From Nodularia spumigena CCY9414 (GTDB taxonomy: Bacteria > Cyanobacteriota > Cyanobacteriia > Cyanobacteriales > Nostocaceae), in the NCBI RefSeq assembly GCF_000340565.2, contig NZ_CP007203.1, forward strand, positions 3,093,824 through 3,157,823: a stretch of DNA of 64,000 nt. The letters are read 5' to 3'. Each line of letters starts with the position of its first letter. Position 1 is the first letter of the stretch. Below are positions 35,502-43,838 of this stretch, piece by piece. The notes under the pieces are model-generated. The model did no database searches. It was not told where the DNA came from and was given only the letters and a program-made list of their open reading frames with translations. The translations under genes were made by a program, and so were the position numbers.

Positions 35502-36650
35502 TTACTCTTCTTGTGGTAAAATCTGATCAAGTTGCGGCTCTTGGTCGCCATTTGGAGTTTCTTCCTTCCAGTCAATATCTGACAGGGAAGATTCAGAAAT
35601 TATGACTAACTCAGTTTCTTGGTGGTGACTTTTGCCCCATTGATCTAAAACATCTTTAATCAATACTTCTTCCAGCCAAATCTTAGCAACAACAGTCAAA
35701 GGTAGGGCTAAAAATAAGCCTAAAAACCCAAAGAAAGTCACAAAAAATAGTTGTGAAATTAATGTCACTGCTGGTAGCAATGAAACTCGATTGGCCATGA
35801 TTGTGGGAGTAACCAAGTTAGCATCAATTTGTTGAACTACAAAATAGAGAATGAATACCAACAGAGGTTTCCAGGGAGTATCTAACAAAGCGATCGCCAT
35901 TGCTGGGATAAGACTCAATGTGGGGCCTAAATTAGGAATTAAGTTGAGAAATCCTGCTAAAACTCCTAAAGCTAGAGCCGCCTTGACACCCAACACAGAT
36001 AAGCCTATCACACTCAATATTCCCACTACACTCATGGCAATGAAAGCACCTGTAATCCATCTCTCTAATGACAGTTCACATTTATCTAAAATCCCGTCTA
36101 CTTTTGTGCGATAAAAGGAGGGAAACAGGCGAATAAATAATTTGCGATAGGCTTGAGGTTCGGCTAAGAACATTCCTGTTAATACTAAGACTAATAAAAT
36201 CTTGAGTAGGACTTCTAAAGAGCCAGAAACAAAAGCGAAAGAGTTTCCCAATATCTGATTCAGAAAAGGTTGTGCCTGTGCAATGAGATGATTGAAATCT
36301 GGGATGTAAGGAACCAATTGGTTAGGAATTAAAGTTTCTAGTCGTTGTATCCAACTATTAAAACGATCAAACCCTTGAGGAACCCGATAAGTGAGTTCTT
36401 GAAACTGCTGTGCAAAAGGTGGCACAATCAGCCAGAAAAAACACACAACCCCCACGAAAAAAAGAACTACCGACAGGACAACAGCAAAGCCACGTCTCAC
36501 GCCAAAGCCTTGAATACGTTTGGCTAGGCGATTTAAGGTGACAGCTAAGACGACGGCGGCAAATATCAGCAATAACACCTGCCGAATTTGCCATAAGATA
36601 TATAAAGAAAGGACTATGGCGATTAAGCCGATCCATTGACCAAGGTTCAC
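35502..36650 (-). CDS. AI-2E family transporter (PerM-like)
   Basis: 382 residues with about eight membrane helices: two at the N-terminus (LIAIVLSLYILWQIRQVLLL), a pair around 60-80, and a block from about 150 to 330 with LNLIPNLGPTLSLIPAM and ILYFVVQQIDANLVTPTIMA, which are the family's conserved segments. Despite the name, most members are of unknown substrate. The C-terminal 50 residues are acidic and cytoplasmic. Convergent with the PatA-like gene (gap about 48 bases). Confidence 0.9.
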   Translation of the reverse strand: MNLGQWIGLIAIVLSLYILWQIRQVLLLIFAAVVLAVTLNRLAKRIQGFGVRRGFAVVLSVVLFFVGVVCFFWLIVPPFAQQFQELTYRVPQGFDRFNSWIQRLETLIPNQLVPYIPDFNHLIAQAQPFLNQILGNSFAFVSGSLEVLLKILLVLVLTGMFLAEPQAYRKLFIRLFPSFYRTKVDGILDKCELSLERWITGAFIAMSVVGILSVIGLSVLGVKAALALGVLAGFLNLIPNLGPTLSLIPAMAIALLDTPWKPLLVFILYFVVQQIDANLVTPTIMANRVSLLPAVTLISQLFFVTFFGFLGLFLALPLTVVAKIWLEEVLIKDVLDQWGKSHHQETELVIISESSLSDIDWKEETPNGDQEPQLDQILPQEE

Positions 36651-36706
36651 AGGCTGCTCCCCAACTGTGTCATTCAGATTAGGTTAGCTGATTTTAGCAA
36701 GTTATA

Positions 36707-36901
36707 CTAATTTTGTTTGGGTGCTGACTGGAATCGCCAAAATAAAGCGATCGCAATCATCACAGTCGGTAACAATACTATAATCAGCGCATTAGCATCT
36801 GTTGCCATGATCGAGACATTCGGTCCTGCATACTTAATCAAGACAGACAGCAAACTTGAAATCACAAGTAATTTAACCACAAATCCGAGATTATTTTTCA
36901 T
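36707..36901 (-). CDS. Small two-helix membrane protein, unknown function
   Basis: 64 residues from the ATG at 36901 (a TTG at 36913 is less likely). Two hydrophobic segments: FVVKLLVISSLLSVLIKY and NALIIVLLPTVMIAIALFW, joined by a short GPNVSIMATDA loop. A short basic tail closes it. No family was recognised, but the composition and the clean start support a real gene. It lies about 56 bases upstream of the AI-2E transporter, in the same direction. Confidence 0.55.
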   Translation of the reverse strand: MKNNLGFVVKLLVISSLLSVLIKYAGPNVSIMATDANALIIVLLPTVMIAIALFWRFQSAPKQN

Positions 36902-37195
36902 ACAGTTCGGCAATACACATTTTTCTGTGGGGTATACCCGATATTAGGGTATTGGCTTTAGTTTCTAGAATAGACCTATACAGACACGAACCTTTATATT
37001 GACACTGCCAAAGTCGCTAGTTCGTTAAATTTTTTGTTGCTTCGAGTAGTTAGAAAAATTGTCTCCATACCCAGAACCTGTCTAATTTGCCACTTCACAA
37101 GATAGTTAACCACAGATGAACACAGATATAGACGCGTTAGCGGCTTGCCGTAGGCTACACAGATAAATCTGTATTTCATCTCAATGAAAACTGCT

Positions 37196-37223
37196 GTAAC
37201 TGATAACTGATAACTGATAACTG
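37196..37223. repeat. Heptamer tandem repeat (TGATAAC units)
   Basis: About four copies of the unit, directly upstream of the ftsH ribosome-binding site (GGAGG at about 37229). It matches the repeats at 26717 and 62028. Confidence 0.9.
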
Positions 37224-37243
37224 AATTTGGAGGGTGTATCTAA

Positions 37244-38119
37244 ATGCCTGTAGAAACTAATAATAATCAAAAAAAACCCAATCAACCGCCGAAAAATAGG
37301 CAGTTGGGCGGGAGTTTACTGATTCTGTTAAGTTTGTTATTAATGCTTAACTTAATCGTTCCCAGTTTGTTTTGGCAGCGACAAGCGCAAGTTCCCTACA
37401 GTCAGTTTATTGCTCAGGTGCAAAATAATCAAGTTGAGCAAGCTGTTGTGGGTAGCGATCGCATTGAATATACCATCAAAACCCAAACACCTGAAGGCGA
37501 AACCGTAGAAAAAGTATTTACCACTACGCCAGTAGCTCTCGATTTAGATTTGCCCAAAATTCTCCGTGAGCATGATGTCGAATTTACCGCCCCACCGCCA
37601 TCTGAGAACGCCTGGATAGGTACATTACTCAGTTGGGTGGTTCCGCCGCTCATTTTCTTTGGAATTTGGGGCTTCTTAATCAATCGCCAAGGCGGTGGTC
37701 CTGCGGCGCTAACGGTAGGTAAAAGCAAAGCCCGCATCTATTCTGAAGGCATCACAGGTGTAAAATTCAGTGACGTTGCTGGTGTAGATGAAGCTAAAGC
37801 CGAACTGGAAGAAATTATTGATTTTCTCAAAAATGCGGGTAAATACACCAGACTGGGGGCAAAAATTCCCAAAGGTGTCTTATTAGTCGGACCCCCAGGA
37901 ACAGGTAAAACCATGCTCGCCAAAGCTGTTGCGGGTGAAGCTGGTGTTCCCTTCTTCAGCATTTCTGGTTCCGAATTTATTGAGTTATTCGTCGGTGTCG
38001 GTGCTTCACGAGTGCGGGACTTGTTCGACCAAGCTAAACAGCAAGCTCCTTGTATTGTCTTTATTGACCGAAAAACGAGACGCAAGCCCCTGACTTTAGG
38101 CATGGGGAGAAGGCGGTAA
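37244..38119 (+). pseudogene. ftsH: FtsH protease, 5' part, interrupted by 382-bp element
   Basis: FtsH is a membrane-bound ATP-dependent zinc metalloprotease for quality control, including photosystem repair in cyanobacteria. This part codes residues 1-275 of the native protein: membrane helix 1 (22-43), a lumenal domain, helix 2 (125-147), and the AAA module with Walker A GPPGTGKT (216-223). The native frame ends at 38068 with FID; the next 17 codons and the stop come from the inserted element. The break lies between Asp275 and Glu276 of the Walker B motif. Exact removal of the element joins GAC to GAA in frame and gives a 648-residue FtsH, a normal length. Start ATG follows GGAGG. Confidence 0.9.
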
Positions 38120-38450
38120 GAACTTTTAAGTTCCGTCAAACGATTGCGTGGCTTTAGCCACAGTGTTAAAATAGATTAGCGAGAAAACAAGTAGGAATAA
38201 CCTTCAGCGCATTGAAGTATCCTAGTACGGAGCAATCCCGGCAACGGACATATCCGACTCGATTCGGAATAGTTAAAGGGCGAATAATGGCAGGATATGG
38301 AGCGTTCATCTTTAAAATATGAAGGACTCAGAAAGTATGCGCGAATGAGAGCAAAAGCTCTTTGAGTGAGTAGAGGGATACTTGAATGTCCCGTTGTCGC
38401 CTTTTTCAGGTAGGCAAGAATCCCCTGGCTTTAGACGTGGGGAGGTTCAA
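38069..38450 (+). mobile_element. 382-bp non-autonomous IS200/IS605-like element, copy 1 (in ftsH)
   Basis: Begins CGAAAAACGAG, ends GGGGAGGTTCAA. Left subterminal hairpin CCCCTG...CATGGGG and right hairpin CCCCTGGC...CGTGGGG, each with an unpaired T, as in Y1-transposase IS200/IS605 ends. The left flank is TTGAC; there is no target duplication. No transposase frame. Internal hairpins visible: GAACTT/AAGTTC, GTGGCT/AGCCAC, CTTCA/TGAAG, CGGA/TCCG, AGAGC/GCTCT, GGGATA/TGTCCC. It reads identical to copies at 40205 and 54649. Same direction as ftsH. The length (382) is not a multiple of three and it adds an in-frame stop. Confidence 0.85.
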
Positions 38451-39572
38451 GAATTAGACGCGCTGGGTAAGTCTCGCGGTGGTGCTGGACCAATGATGGG
38501 CGGTAACGATGAACGCGAACAAACTCTCAACCAGTTACTCAGCGAAATGGATGGTTTTGACGCTAACACAGGGGTGATAATTATCGCCGCTACTAACCGT
38601 CCTGAAGTCATTGACCCGGCTTTAAGTCGTCCGGGACGATTTGACCGTCAAGTTGTGGTTGACCGCCCTGATAAAAGCGGGAGAGAAGCTATTCTCAATG
38701 TCCATGCTAAAAATGTCAAATTAGCTAATGATGTGAATTTGTCAACTATTGCGGCGAGAACTCCTGGTTTTGCGGGTGCAGATTTAGCTAACTTGGTGAA
38801 TGAAGCGGCATTATTAGCAGCCCGAAAAAATCGCCAAGCTGTGATTATGGCAGATTTTAATGAAGCTATTGAGCGCTTGGTGGCTGGTTTAGAAAAACGC
38901 TCTCGTGTCCTGAATGAACTGGAGAAAACCACTGTAGCTTATCACGAAGTTGGTCACGCGCTCATCGGTGCGTTGATGCCTGGGGCTGGTAAAGTGGAAA
39001 AAATCTCTGTTGTCCCCCGTGGTGTGGGTGCTTTGGGTTATACAATTCAGATGCCGGAAGAAGACCGCTTTTTGATGATAGAAGATGAAATTCGCGGTCG
39101 CATTGCTACTTTATTGGGTGGACGTTCTGCGGAAGAAACTGTTTTTGGCAAGGTTTCCACTGGTGCGGCGGATGATATTCAAAAGGCTACTGATTTAGCA
39201 GAAAGAGCCATTACTATCTATGGAATGAGCGAAAGGTTGGGACCTGTGGCTTTTGATAAAATTCAACAACAGCAGTTCCTCGAAGGTTATGGAAATCCTC
39301 GCCGCAGTATTAGCCCCAAGGTGGCTGAGGAAATTGACCGGGAAGTGAAGCTAACTCTGGATAATGCTCATCACATTGCTTTGAGTATTTTGCATTATAA
39401 CCGCGAGTTGCTAGAGGAGACTGCACAGGCATTATTAGAGAAGGAAATTCTCGAAGGTGTTAAGTTGCGCGAATTTCTCAACCAAGTGCAAGTACCAGAT
39501 GAACTGGAGGAGTGGTTACGGACTGGGAAGTTATCCGAAGACAGACCATTGATGCAATCACTGCTGGTGTAA
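38451..39572 (+). pseudogene. ftsH: FtsH protease, 3' part
   Basis: Continues the native protein at Glu276: [11 protein letters not shown], then the AAA second region of homology ([20 protein letters not shown], 321-340 in native numbering), the protease zinc site HEVGH (His440, Glu441, His444), and the C-terminal helical domain. All conserved sites are intact with no further frame damage, so the insertion is recent or the gene is still used. Without excision, translation could only begin inside the element (ATG at 38388), giving a soluble piece lacking membrane helices and Walker A. Cyanobacteria normally have several ftsH paralogues, so loss of one may be tolerated. Confidence 0.88.
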
Positions 39573-39613
39573 TGATTTTAGATGACGATATTTTCGGTTA
39601 ATTAGATCATAAT

Positions 39614-39641
39614 GTAGAGACGTTGCATGCAACGTCTCTAC
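39614..39641. terminator. 28-base perfect palindrome downstream of ftsH
   Basis: GTAGAGACGTTGCA followed by its exact reverse complement, about 40 bases after the ftsH stop. It is a common dispersed GTAGAGACG repeat in cyanobacteria and may terminate ftsH transcription. Confidence 0.5.
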
Positions 39642-39678
39642 ACTGTTTTAATTTCCGTCTTGCGTAGCACTTAAGGAA

Positions 39679-39870
39679 TTATTTCACTTCACCAAAGGCG
39701 TGTTCTACATCTGCCATGTTGCCATATTCCCGTTCTGGCATTTGTTGGAGGGTGTCAATTATCTCTTGGTTGGCATTTTTCTGTCTAGCATGGTTGACTA
39801 AACCGTCTTTGTTTACCGGAAAGTCTATGCCACTGAGACTTCTGGAAATGTCAATTGCTGATACTGCCAT
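39679..39870 (-). CDS. DUF2795 family small protein
   Basis: 63 residues. The fold is recognised from LSGIDFPVNKDGLVNHARQK and the INDTLQ-like segment EIIDTLQQMPEREYGNMADV, typical of DUF2795 proteins, which are short helical proteins of unknown function, often annotated near stress genes. It is complete, with ATG at 39870 after an AGAGGTTA site. Convergent with ftsH. Confidence 0.75.
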   Translation of the reverse strand: MAVSAIDISRSLSGIDFPVNKDGLVNHARQKNANQEIIDTLQQMPEREYGNMADVEHAFGEVK

Positions 39871-40052
39871 AACTTTAACCTCTTTTAGTTGGTTATGTCT
39901 AGGCTATTGGCGATCGCCATCTCTAATTCTCCCCCTACAGATGTAACTTAAGTCTCAAAATTTTTGTGATTTGATATACATCAGGACTTAACTCCTTTAA
40001 CCCGTCCGGTAAAACAAAACATCTCTCCCCAAATCTTAATTGTTTTATCTCT

Positions 40053-40077
40053 CCCCTCTCCTTACTAAGGAGAGGGG
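40053..40077. repeat. CCCCTCTCCTT palindromic repeat
   Basis: 11-bp perfect stem with a 3-base loop, part of a longer CTCCCC...GGGGTGAGG dispersed repeat (40051-40090). It lies in the gap 39871-40108, downstream of the interrupted gene, and may act as its terminator. Confidence 0.5.
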
Positions 40078-40108
40078 CTGGGGGTGAGGTTCTATATTTT
40101 ATTATTCA

Positions 40109-40871
40109 CTATTGTTTATTTTTTTTATTCCGGCTACGCTTAGTCTTCTCAGTTATTTCTAGCTGTTTTATTTTCTTATTTAAATCAAACTCATCACTAC
40201 TGACCGAAAAACGAGACGCAAGCCCCTGACTTTAGGCATGGGGAGAAGGCGGTAAGAACTTTTAAGTTCCGTCAAACGATTGCGTGGCTTTAGCCACAGT
40301 GTTAAAATAGATTAGCGAGAAAACAAGTAGGAATAACCTTCAGCGCATTGAAGTATCCTAGTACGGAGCAATCCCGGCAACGGACATATCCGACTCGATT
40401 CGGAATAGTTAAAGGGCGAATAATGGCAGGATATGGAGCGTTCATCTTTAAAATATGAAGGACTCAGAAAGTATGCGCGAATGAGAGCAAAAGCTCTTTG
40501 AGTGAGTAGAGGGATACTTGAATGTCCCGTTGTCGCCTTTTTCAGGTAGGCAAGAATCCCCTGGCTTTAGACGTGGGGAGGTTCAATATTGTTTCCAAAT
40601 TAGCTAATCTTTGTTGTAAAATTTCTAGCTGCTGTGCTGATAAATCATGAGATTTGGCGTTTTTCTCATCAGAACGCCAAACAGCAACAGTACTAAGAGT
40701 TGCACCAAAAATAGCAGCTAAAGGCAAAATTGGACCACTTCTCGTCACACCTGCAAGTGGAATACAAATTGCCAAAATGCCAACTGTCATTTCCCAGATT
40801 TTCTTGGTAGTAATGAATCTAATATCTTTATCTGGAGATAATTCTCTCTTTTTTTGCTTTTTCTTACCCAT
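40109..40871 (-). pseudogene. Small membrane-associated protein gene interrupted by 382-bp element
   Basis: The intact part codes 95 residues from ATG at 40871 to 40587: a basic start (MGKKKQKKRE), two hydrophobic segments (TVGILAICIPLAGV, ILPLAAIFGATLSTVAVW) and the start of a coiled coil (LSAQQLEILQQRLANLETI). The element then adds 14 foreign codons and a stop (at 40542). Removing 40205-40586 continues the frame with VSSDEFDLNKKIKQLEITEK and a basic tail to a TAG at 40109-40111, giving 126 residues. The restored part continues the helical, charged character, so this was one gene. Family not recognised. The element is antisense to the gene. Confidence 0.65.
40205..40586 (+). mobile_element. 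382-bp non-autonomous IS200/IS605-like element, copy 2
   Basis: Same 382 bases as copy 1 on reading through, 2.1 kb away. Left flank CTGAC, right flank TATTG; no target duplication. Inserted antisense to the host gene at 40109-40871. Confidence 0.85.
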
Positions 40872-41105
40872 GAGTTTCTTTGAGAAGATTTACTTGCTTG
40901 TTTAGTTAAAAATTCCTTTAGCGATCGCACTGAGTATAATTGCTTTAATTAAACAAGGGATTTTCGCTACTGATATTTAAATTTCATCACTCAAAAATAT
41001 CTGTCGTCATAATCACAAACTCAGATTTGGAGTATTGCTGCGACTAGTCAAGCAACTGGTAAAATTTGATTAATTACGAGACCATATTGATTACTCAAAA
41101 TTTAT

Positions 41106-41783
41106 ATGACAAGTGCATCTTACATTTTTCTGGCTGGCGCAAGCCGTGGTGTTGGGCGAGAAATTGCCAAATACTTAAGCGCCCAAAATCTTCAGGTAAA
41201 AGCACTCCTGAGAAATGAGTCAGCTGTTGCTGAACTAGAATCAATGGGTATTGAAACTGTCATGGGAGATGCTTTAGATATCAGCGATGTCGAGCGTGCA
41301 ATAATTGCAGATCAGCCTATCCACACAGTTATTAGTACCATTGGCGGCTTACCTTCGGAAGGTGAAAGGGCTGATTTCCTCGGTAACAAAAATATCATTG
41401 ATGCGGCTGTTAAAGCTGGAGTACATAGGTTTATTTTGGTGTCTTCTATTGGTACTGGGAATAGCGCTGGTGCTTTACCTCCCCAAGCTTTAGCCACTCT
41501 GGGACCTGTGTTAGTGGAAAAGGATAAGGCTGAACAACACTTAATTACTAGTGGACTGATTTATACAATAATTCGTCCTGGTGGGTTGAAATCGGAACCA
41601 GCCACAGGTAATGGGATTTTAACTGAAGATCCCCGGATTGTTGGTACTATTCATCGCCCTGATGTGGCGGAGTTGGTTTGTAAAAGTCTAAATTCTCAGC
41701 GTTCTCATTATAAAACTTTGTCGGCAGTGGATAAAAATATGTTGGCTGGGGAACCAGAGTTTGTAGAATTTACCTTAGATTAA
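41106..41783 (+). CDS. NAD(P)-binding SDR-family protein (NmrA-like)
   Basis: 225 residues, atypical short-chain dehydrogenase. Dinucleotide motif FLAGASRGVGREIAKYL (8-24), ETVMGDALDI at the second strand, FILVSSIGTGN at the serine site and TIIRPGGLKSEPATG at the substrate side. There is no clear Tyr-x3-Lys catalytic pair, as in NmrA-like and NAD(P)H-binding proteins that modify or sense dinucleotides. Likely cytoplasmic; substrate unknown. It is transcribed alone, followed by a convergent aminotransferase gene. Confidence 0.8.
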   Translation: MTSASYIFLAGASRGVGREIAKYLSAQNLQVKALLRNESAVAELESMGIETVMGDALDISDVERAIIADQPIHTVISTIGGLPSEGERADFLGNKNIIDAAVKAGVHRFILVSSIGTGNSAGALPPQALATLGPVLVEKDKAEQHLITSGLIYTIIRPGGLKSEPATGNGILTEDPRIVGTIHRPDVAELVCKSLNSQRSHYKTLSAVDKNMLAGEPEFVEFTLD

Positions 41784-41860
41784 TGGGGTATTGGGGAAAT
41801 TATCCGGAATTTAAGGAACCACAGAGGCACAGAGAACACAGAGAATAAGAAATACAGATG

Positions 41861-43057
41861 TTATTTGATTTTGAGGTTCCTGTTTTCCCCATTCCTCAGT
41901 AAAATTTGCAAGCCTTTTACTAATCTTTCTATACCTGCTTTGGCGGTATCTTTTTGCAGCGCACCATAAGCAACCCTCAGATAACATCCTGATTCTATCC
42001 CGAAGGTTGTTCCGGGAATCACTGCTACTTGATGTTCTTTAATTAACCTTTTAACTAATTCAAAGGCATCCATCTGAGTATGAACTTTGAGGAAAAAGTA
42101 AAACGCGCCATTGGCAGGTGCTATGCTACATAAACCTTCTAGGGGTTTGAGGGCATCTATGACTATTTCTCGGACTTGGGAAATAGCACCAATGTTTTTC
42201 TGTAAATACTCTGGCTTGGCTTGTAATGCTCCTAATGCTGCATACTGAGAAACAACGGGCGGACAAATCAATATCGTATCTTGAATTTTTTTGACGGCGA
42301 CAAATAGGTGCTGCGGAATTACCATATAACCAATCCGCCAACTGGCAAAACCATAGGCTTTAGAAAGGCTATACAGGGAAATTGTGTACTCTCTACTACC
42401 ACTAAATGAGCCGGGAGAAATGTGTTTTACGCCATTGTAGGTAAAATATTCATAGGCTTCATCGCTAATGTGGTAAATGCCATGAGTTCCACAGATTTGA
42501 TTTACCTGTTTTAATGCGGCTTCTGTATAAATAACTCCTGTGGGATTATTTGGGGATATTGTAACTATAGCTCGTGTTTTGGGGGTAATTGCTTGGGCGA
42601 TCGCCTCTGGACGCAGGTGATAATTGGTATCTGTGGCGACCAATACGGCACGACAACCAGCCATTGCGATCGCCATCTCATGATTAAAATAATAAGGCGT
42701 ATTCAGGATAATTTCGTCACCTGGGGAAGTAATCGCCAAAATAGCATTCATAAACGCCATATTGCTTCCCGCAGTCACTACAATGCAGTTATCTTGATTA
42801 ATTGCAATCTTGTTGAAGGTTTGTAACTTTTCCGCCAGCGCTGATAATAATGGGGGAATTCCCTCAACAGCTTTGTATAAATTATTAGAAGATTCTGCTA
42901 AAAATTGGGGTAAAAGCTCAATGGCTTCTGGCGGTGGGTTGTATGAAACTACACCCTGTCCTAAAGAAATTGTGCCGGGAGAATTTTGAATTAATTCCCC
43001 AACCACAGGAATAATTGGCGACTGTACCGCCTGCATACGGGAGGTTAGGGAGTCCAT
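41861..43057 (-). CDS. Class I/II pyridoxal-phosphate aminotransferase
   Basis: 398 residues, fold type I. Visible are the NNPTGVIY cofactor-binding loop (about 170-177), ISDEAYEYF (197-205), and Lys233 in SLSKAYGFASWRIGY, which forms the Schiff base. The C-terminal Arg in LRVAYGAL binds the substrate carboxylate. It belongs to the aspartate/aromatic/alanine aminotransferase group; which amino acid is used cannot be decided from sequence. The gene is alone. Confidence 0.9.
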   Translation of the reverse strand: MDSLTSRMQAVQSPIIPVVGELIQNSPGTISLGQGVVSYNPPPEAIELLPQFLAESSNNLYKAVEGIPPLLSALAEKLQTFNKIAINQDNCIVVTAGSNMAFMNAILAITSPGDEIILNTPYYFNHEMAIAMAGCRAVLVATDTNYHLRPEAIAQAITPKTRAIVTISPNNPTGVIYTEAALKQVNQICGTHGIYHISDEAYEYFTYNGVKHISPGSFSGSREYTISLYSLSKAYGFASWRIGYMVIPQHLFVAVKKIQDTILICPPVVSQYAALGALQAKPEYLQKNIGAISQVREIVIDALKPLEGLCSIAPANGAFYFFLKVHTQMDAFELVKRLIKEHQVAVIPGTTFGIESGCYLRVAYGALQKDTAKAGIERLVKGLQILLRNGENRNLKIK

Positions 43058-43110
43058 ATAAAATTAGATTTTGGATAAAATTAATACGTCAAAATCCTAT
43101 CACCTTTTGT

Positions 43111-43157
43111 GAGTCTAATTTGTTGCCATACTCAGGGGAGATGTTTGAGCCAACCTT
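43111..43157. repeat. 47-base direct repeat, copy A (downstream of DUF29 gene)
   Basis: Matches 43792-43838 at 44 of 47 positions, in the same orientation. Copy B contains the last codons and stop of the P450 gene, so copy A looks like a duplicate of the P450 3' end on the other side of the DUF29 gene. Both contain a TGAGT...ACTCA hairpin. Confidence 0.75.
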
Positions 43158-43229
43158 GTGGCGGGGTTTCCCCACCCTATTGCCAAATTTCTCACCCAAA
43201 TGTGTCATTACTTACCATCTCCCGGCTTT

Positions 43230-43733
43230 CTAATCTTCACCACCCGGTAATTGAGTTAAACTTTCTGCCACAATTGCTGGTAACTCCTTGGCTGAATAGG
43301 AATAAGTTAATCCCAAAAAATTCAAAGCATTCTCAATTAACTGGGTTCTATCTATAATTTCAGCTAGTTGAAATTGACTATACTTGCCATTCATCACTTC
43401 TAAACTGGCATCAGCTATAGAACTTTCAATTACTACCTCATTTATGAAATCTTCCCATTCATCTTGATTGACATAATAGGATTTTTTATTTTCTTTGAGA
43501 TTCACGTCTTGAATTTCTAAAATTGCATTGCGAATAGAAGCTACCCAAGAATTTGTTAATCGCTGTTCTACTTGATTTTTAATTAAATGGATCAACAAAA
43601 TCTTGAGAAAAGATTTAATCTGCCGCAGAATTGCTTTTTTACTCATCCCCTCTAACTCATCAACAATTGCCAAAGCATCTGCGTAATTTCCTTGTAAAAT
43701 ACTATTTCTGAGGTCGGTGAGTTCCTGTGTCAT
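43230..43733 (-). CDS. DUF29 family protein
   Basis: 167 residues from ATG at 43733 (MTQELTDLRNSILQGNYADA); the frame opens nine codons earlier with no conserved sequence. The family is recognised by ALAIVDELEGMSKKAILRQI, then SFLKILLIHLIKNQVEQRLT and SWVASIRNAILEI. DUF29 proteins are all-helical, mostly cyanobacterial, multi-copy and of unknown function. The gene is bracketed by 47-base direct repeats, suggesting insertion as a cassette next to the P450. Confidence 0.7.
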   Translation of the reverse strand: MTQELTDLRNSILQGNYADALAIVDELEGMSKKAILRQIKSFLKILLIHLIKNQVEQRLTNSWVASIRNAILEIQDVNLKENKKSYYVNQDEWEDFINEVVIESSIADASLEVMNGKYSQFQLAEIIDRTQLIENALNFLGLTYSYSAKELPAIVAESLTQLPGGED

Positions 43734-43791
43734 TTTTTTTAACCTCCATAAAATTATCACTCAAAGCCAAGTCGTTACCAAAACCGATTCT

Positions 43792-43838
43792 GAGTCTAAT
43801 TTGTTGCCATACTCAGTGGAGATTTTTAAGCCAACCTT
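43792..43838. repeat. 47-base direct repeat, copy B (P450 3' end)
   Basis: See copy A. It spans the P450 stop codon (43826-43828) and the last few codons. Confidence 0.75.

Noticed and set aside
38069-38450. A self-splicing group I or group II intron in ftsH
   Set aside because: The unique restoring boundaries (GAC|CGAAAA and TTCAA|GAATT) lack the terminal bases of either class (U before and G at the end for group I; GUGYG and AY for group II), no domain V or clear P7 core was found, and copy 2 is antisense to its host gene.
38382-38450. Short peptide starting [13 protein letters not shown] encoded by the element
   Set aside because: It is the same 23 codons in every copy, overlaps the right-end hairpin and continues only by chance into ftsH; better explained as structural DNA/RNA.
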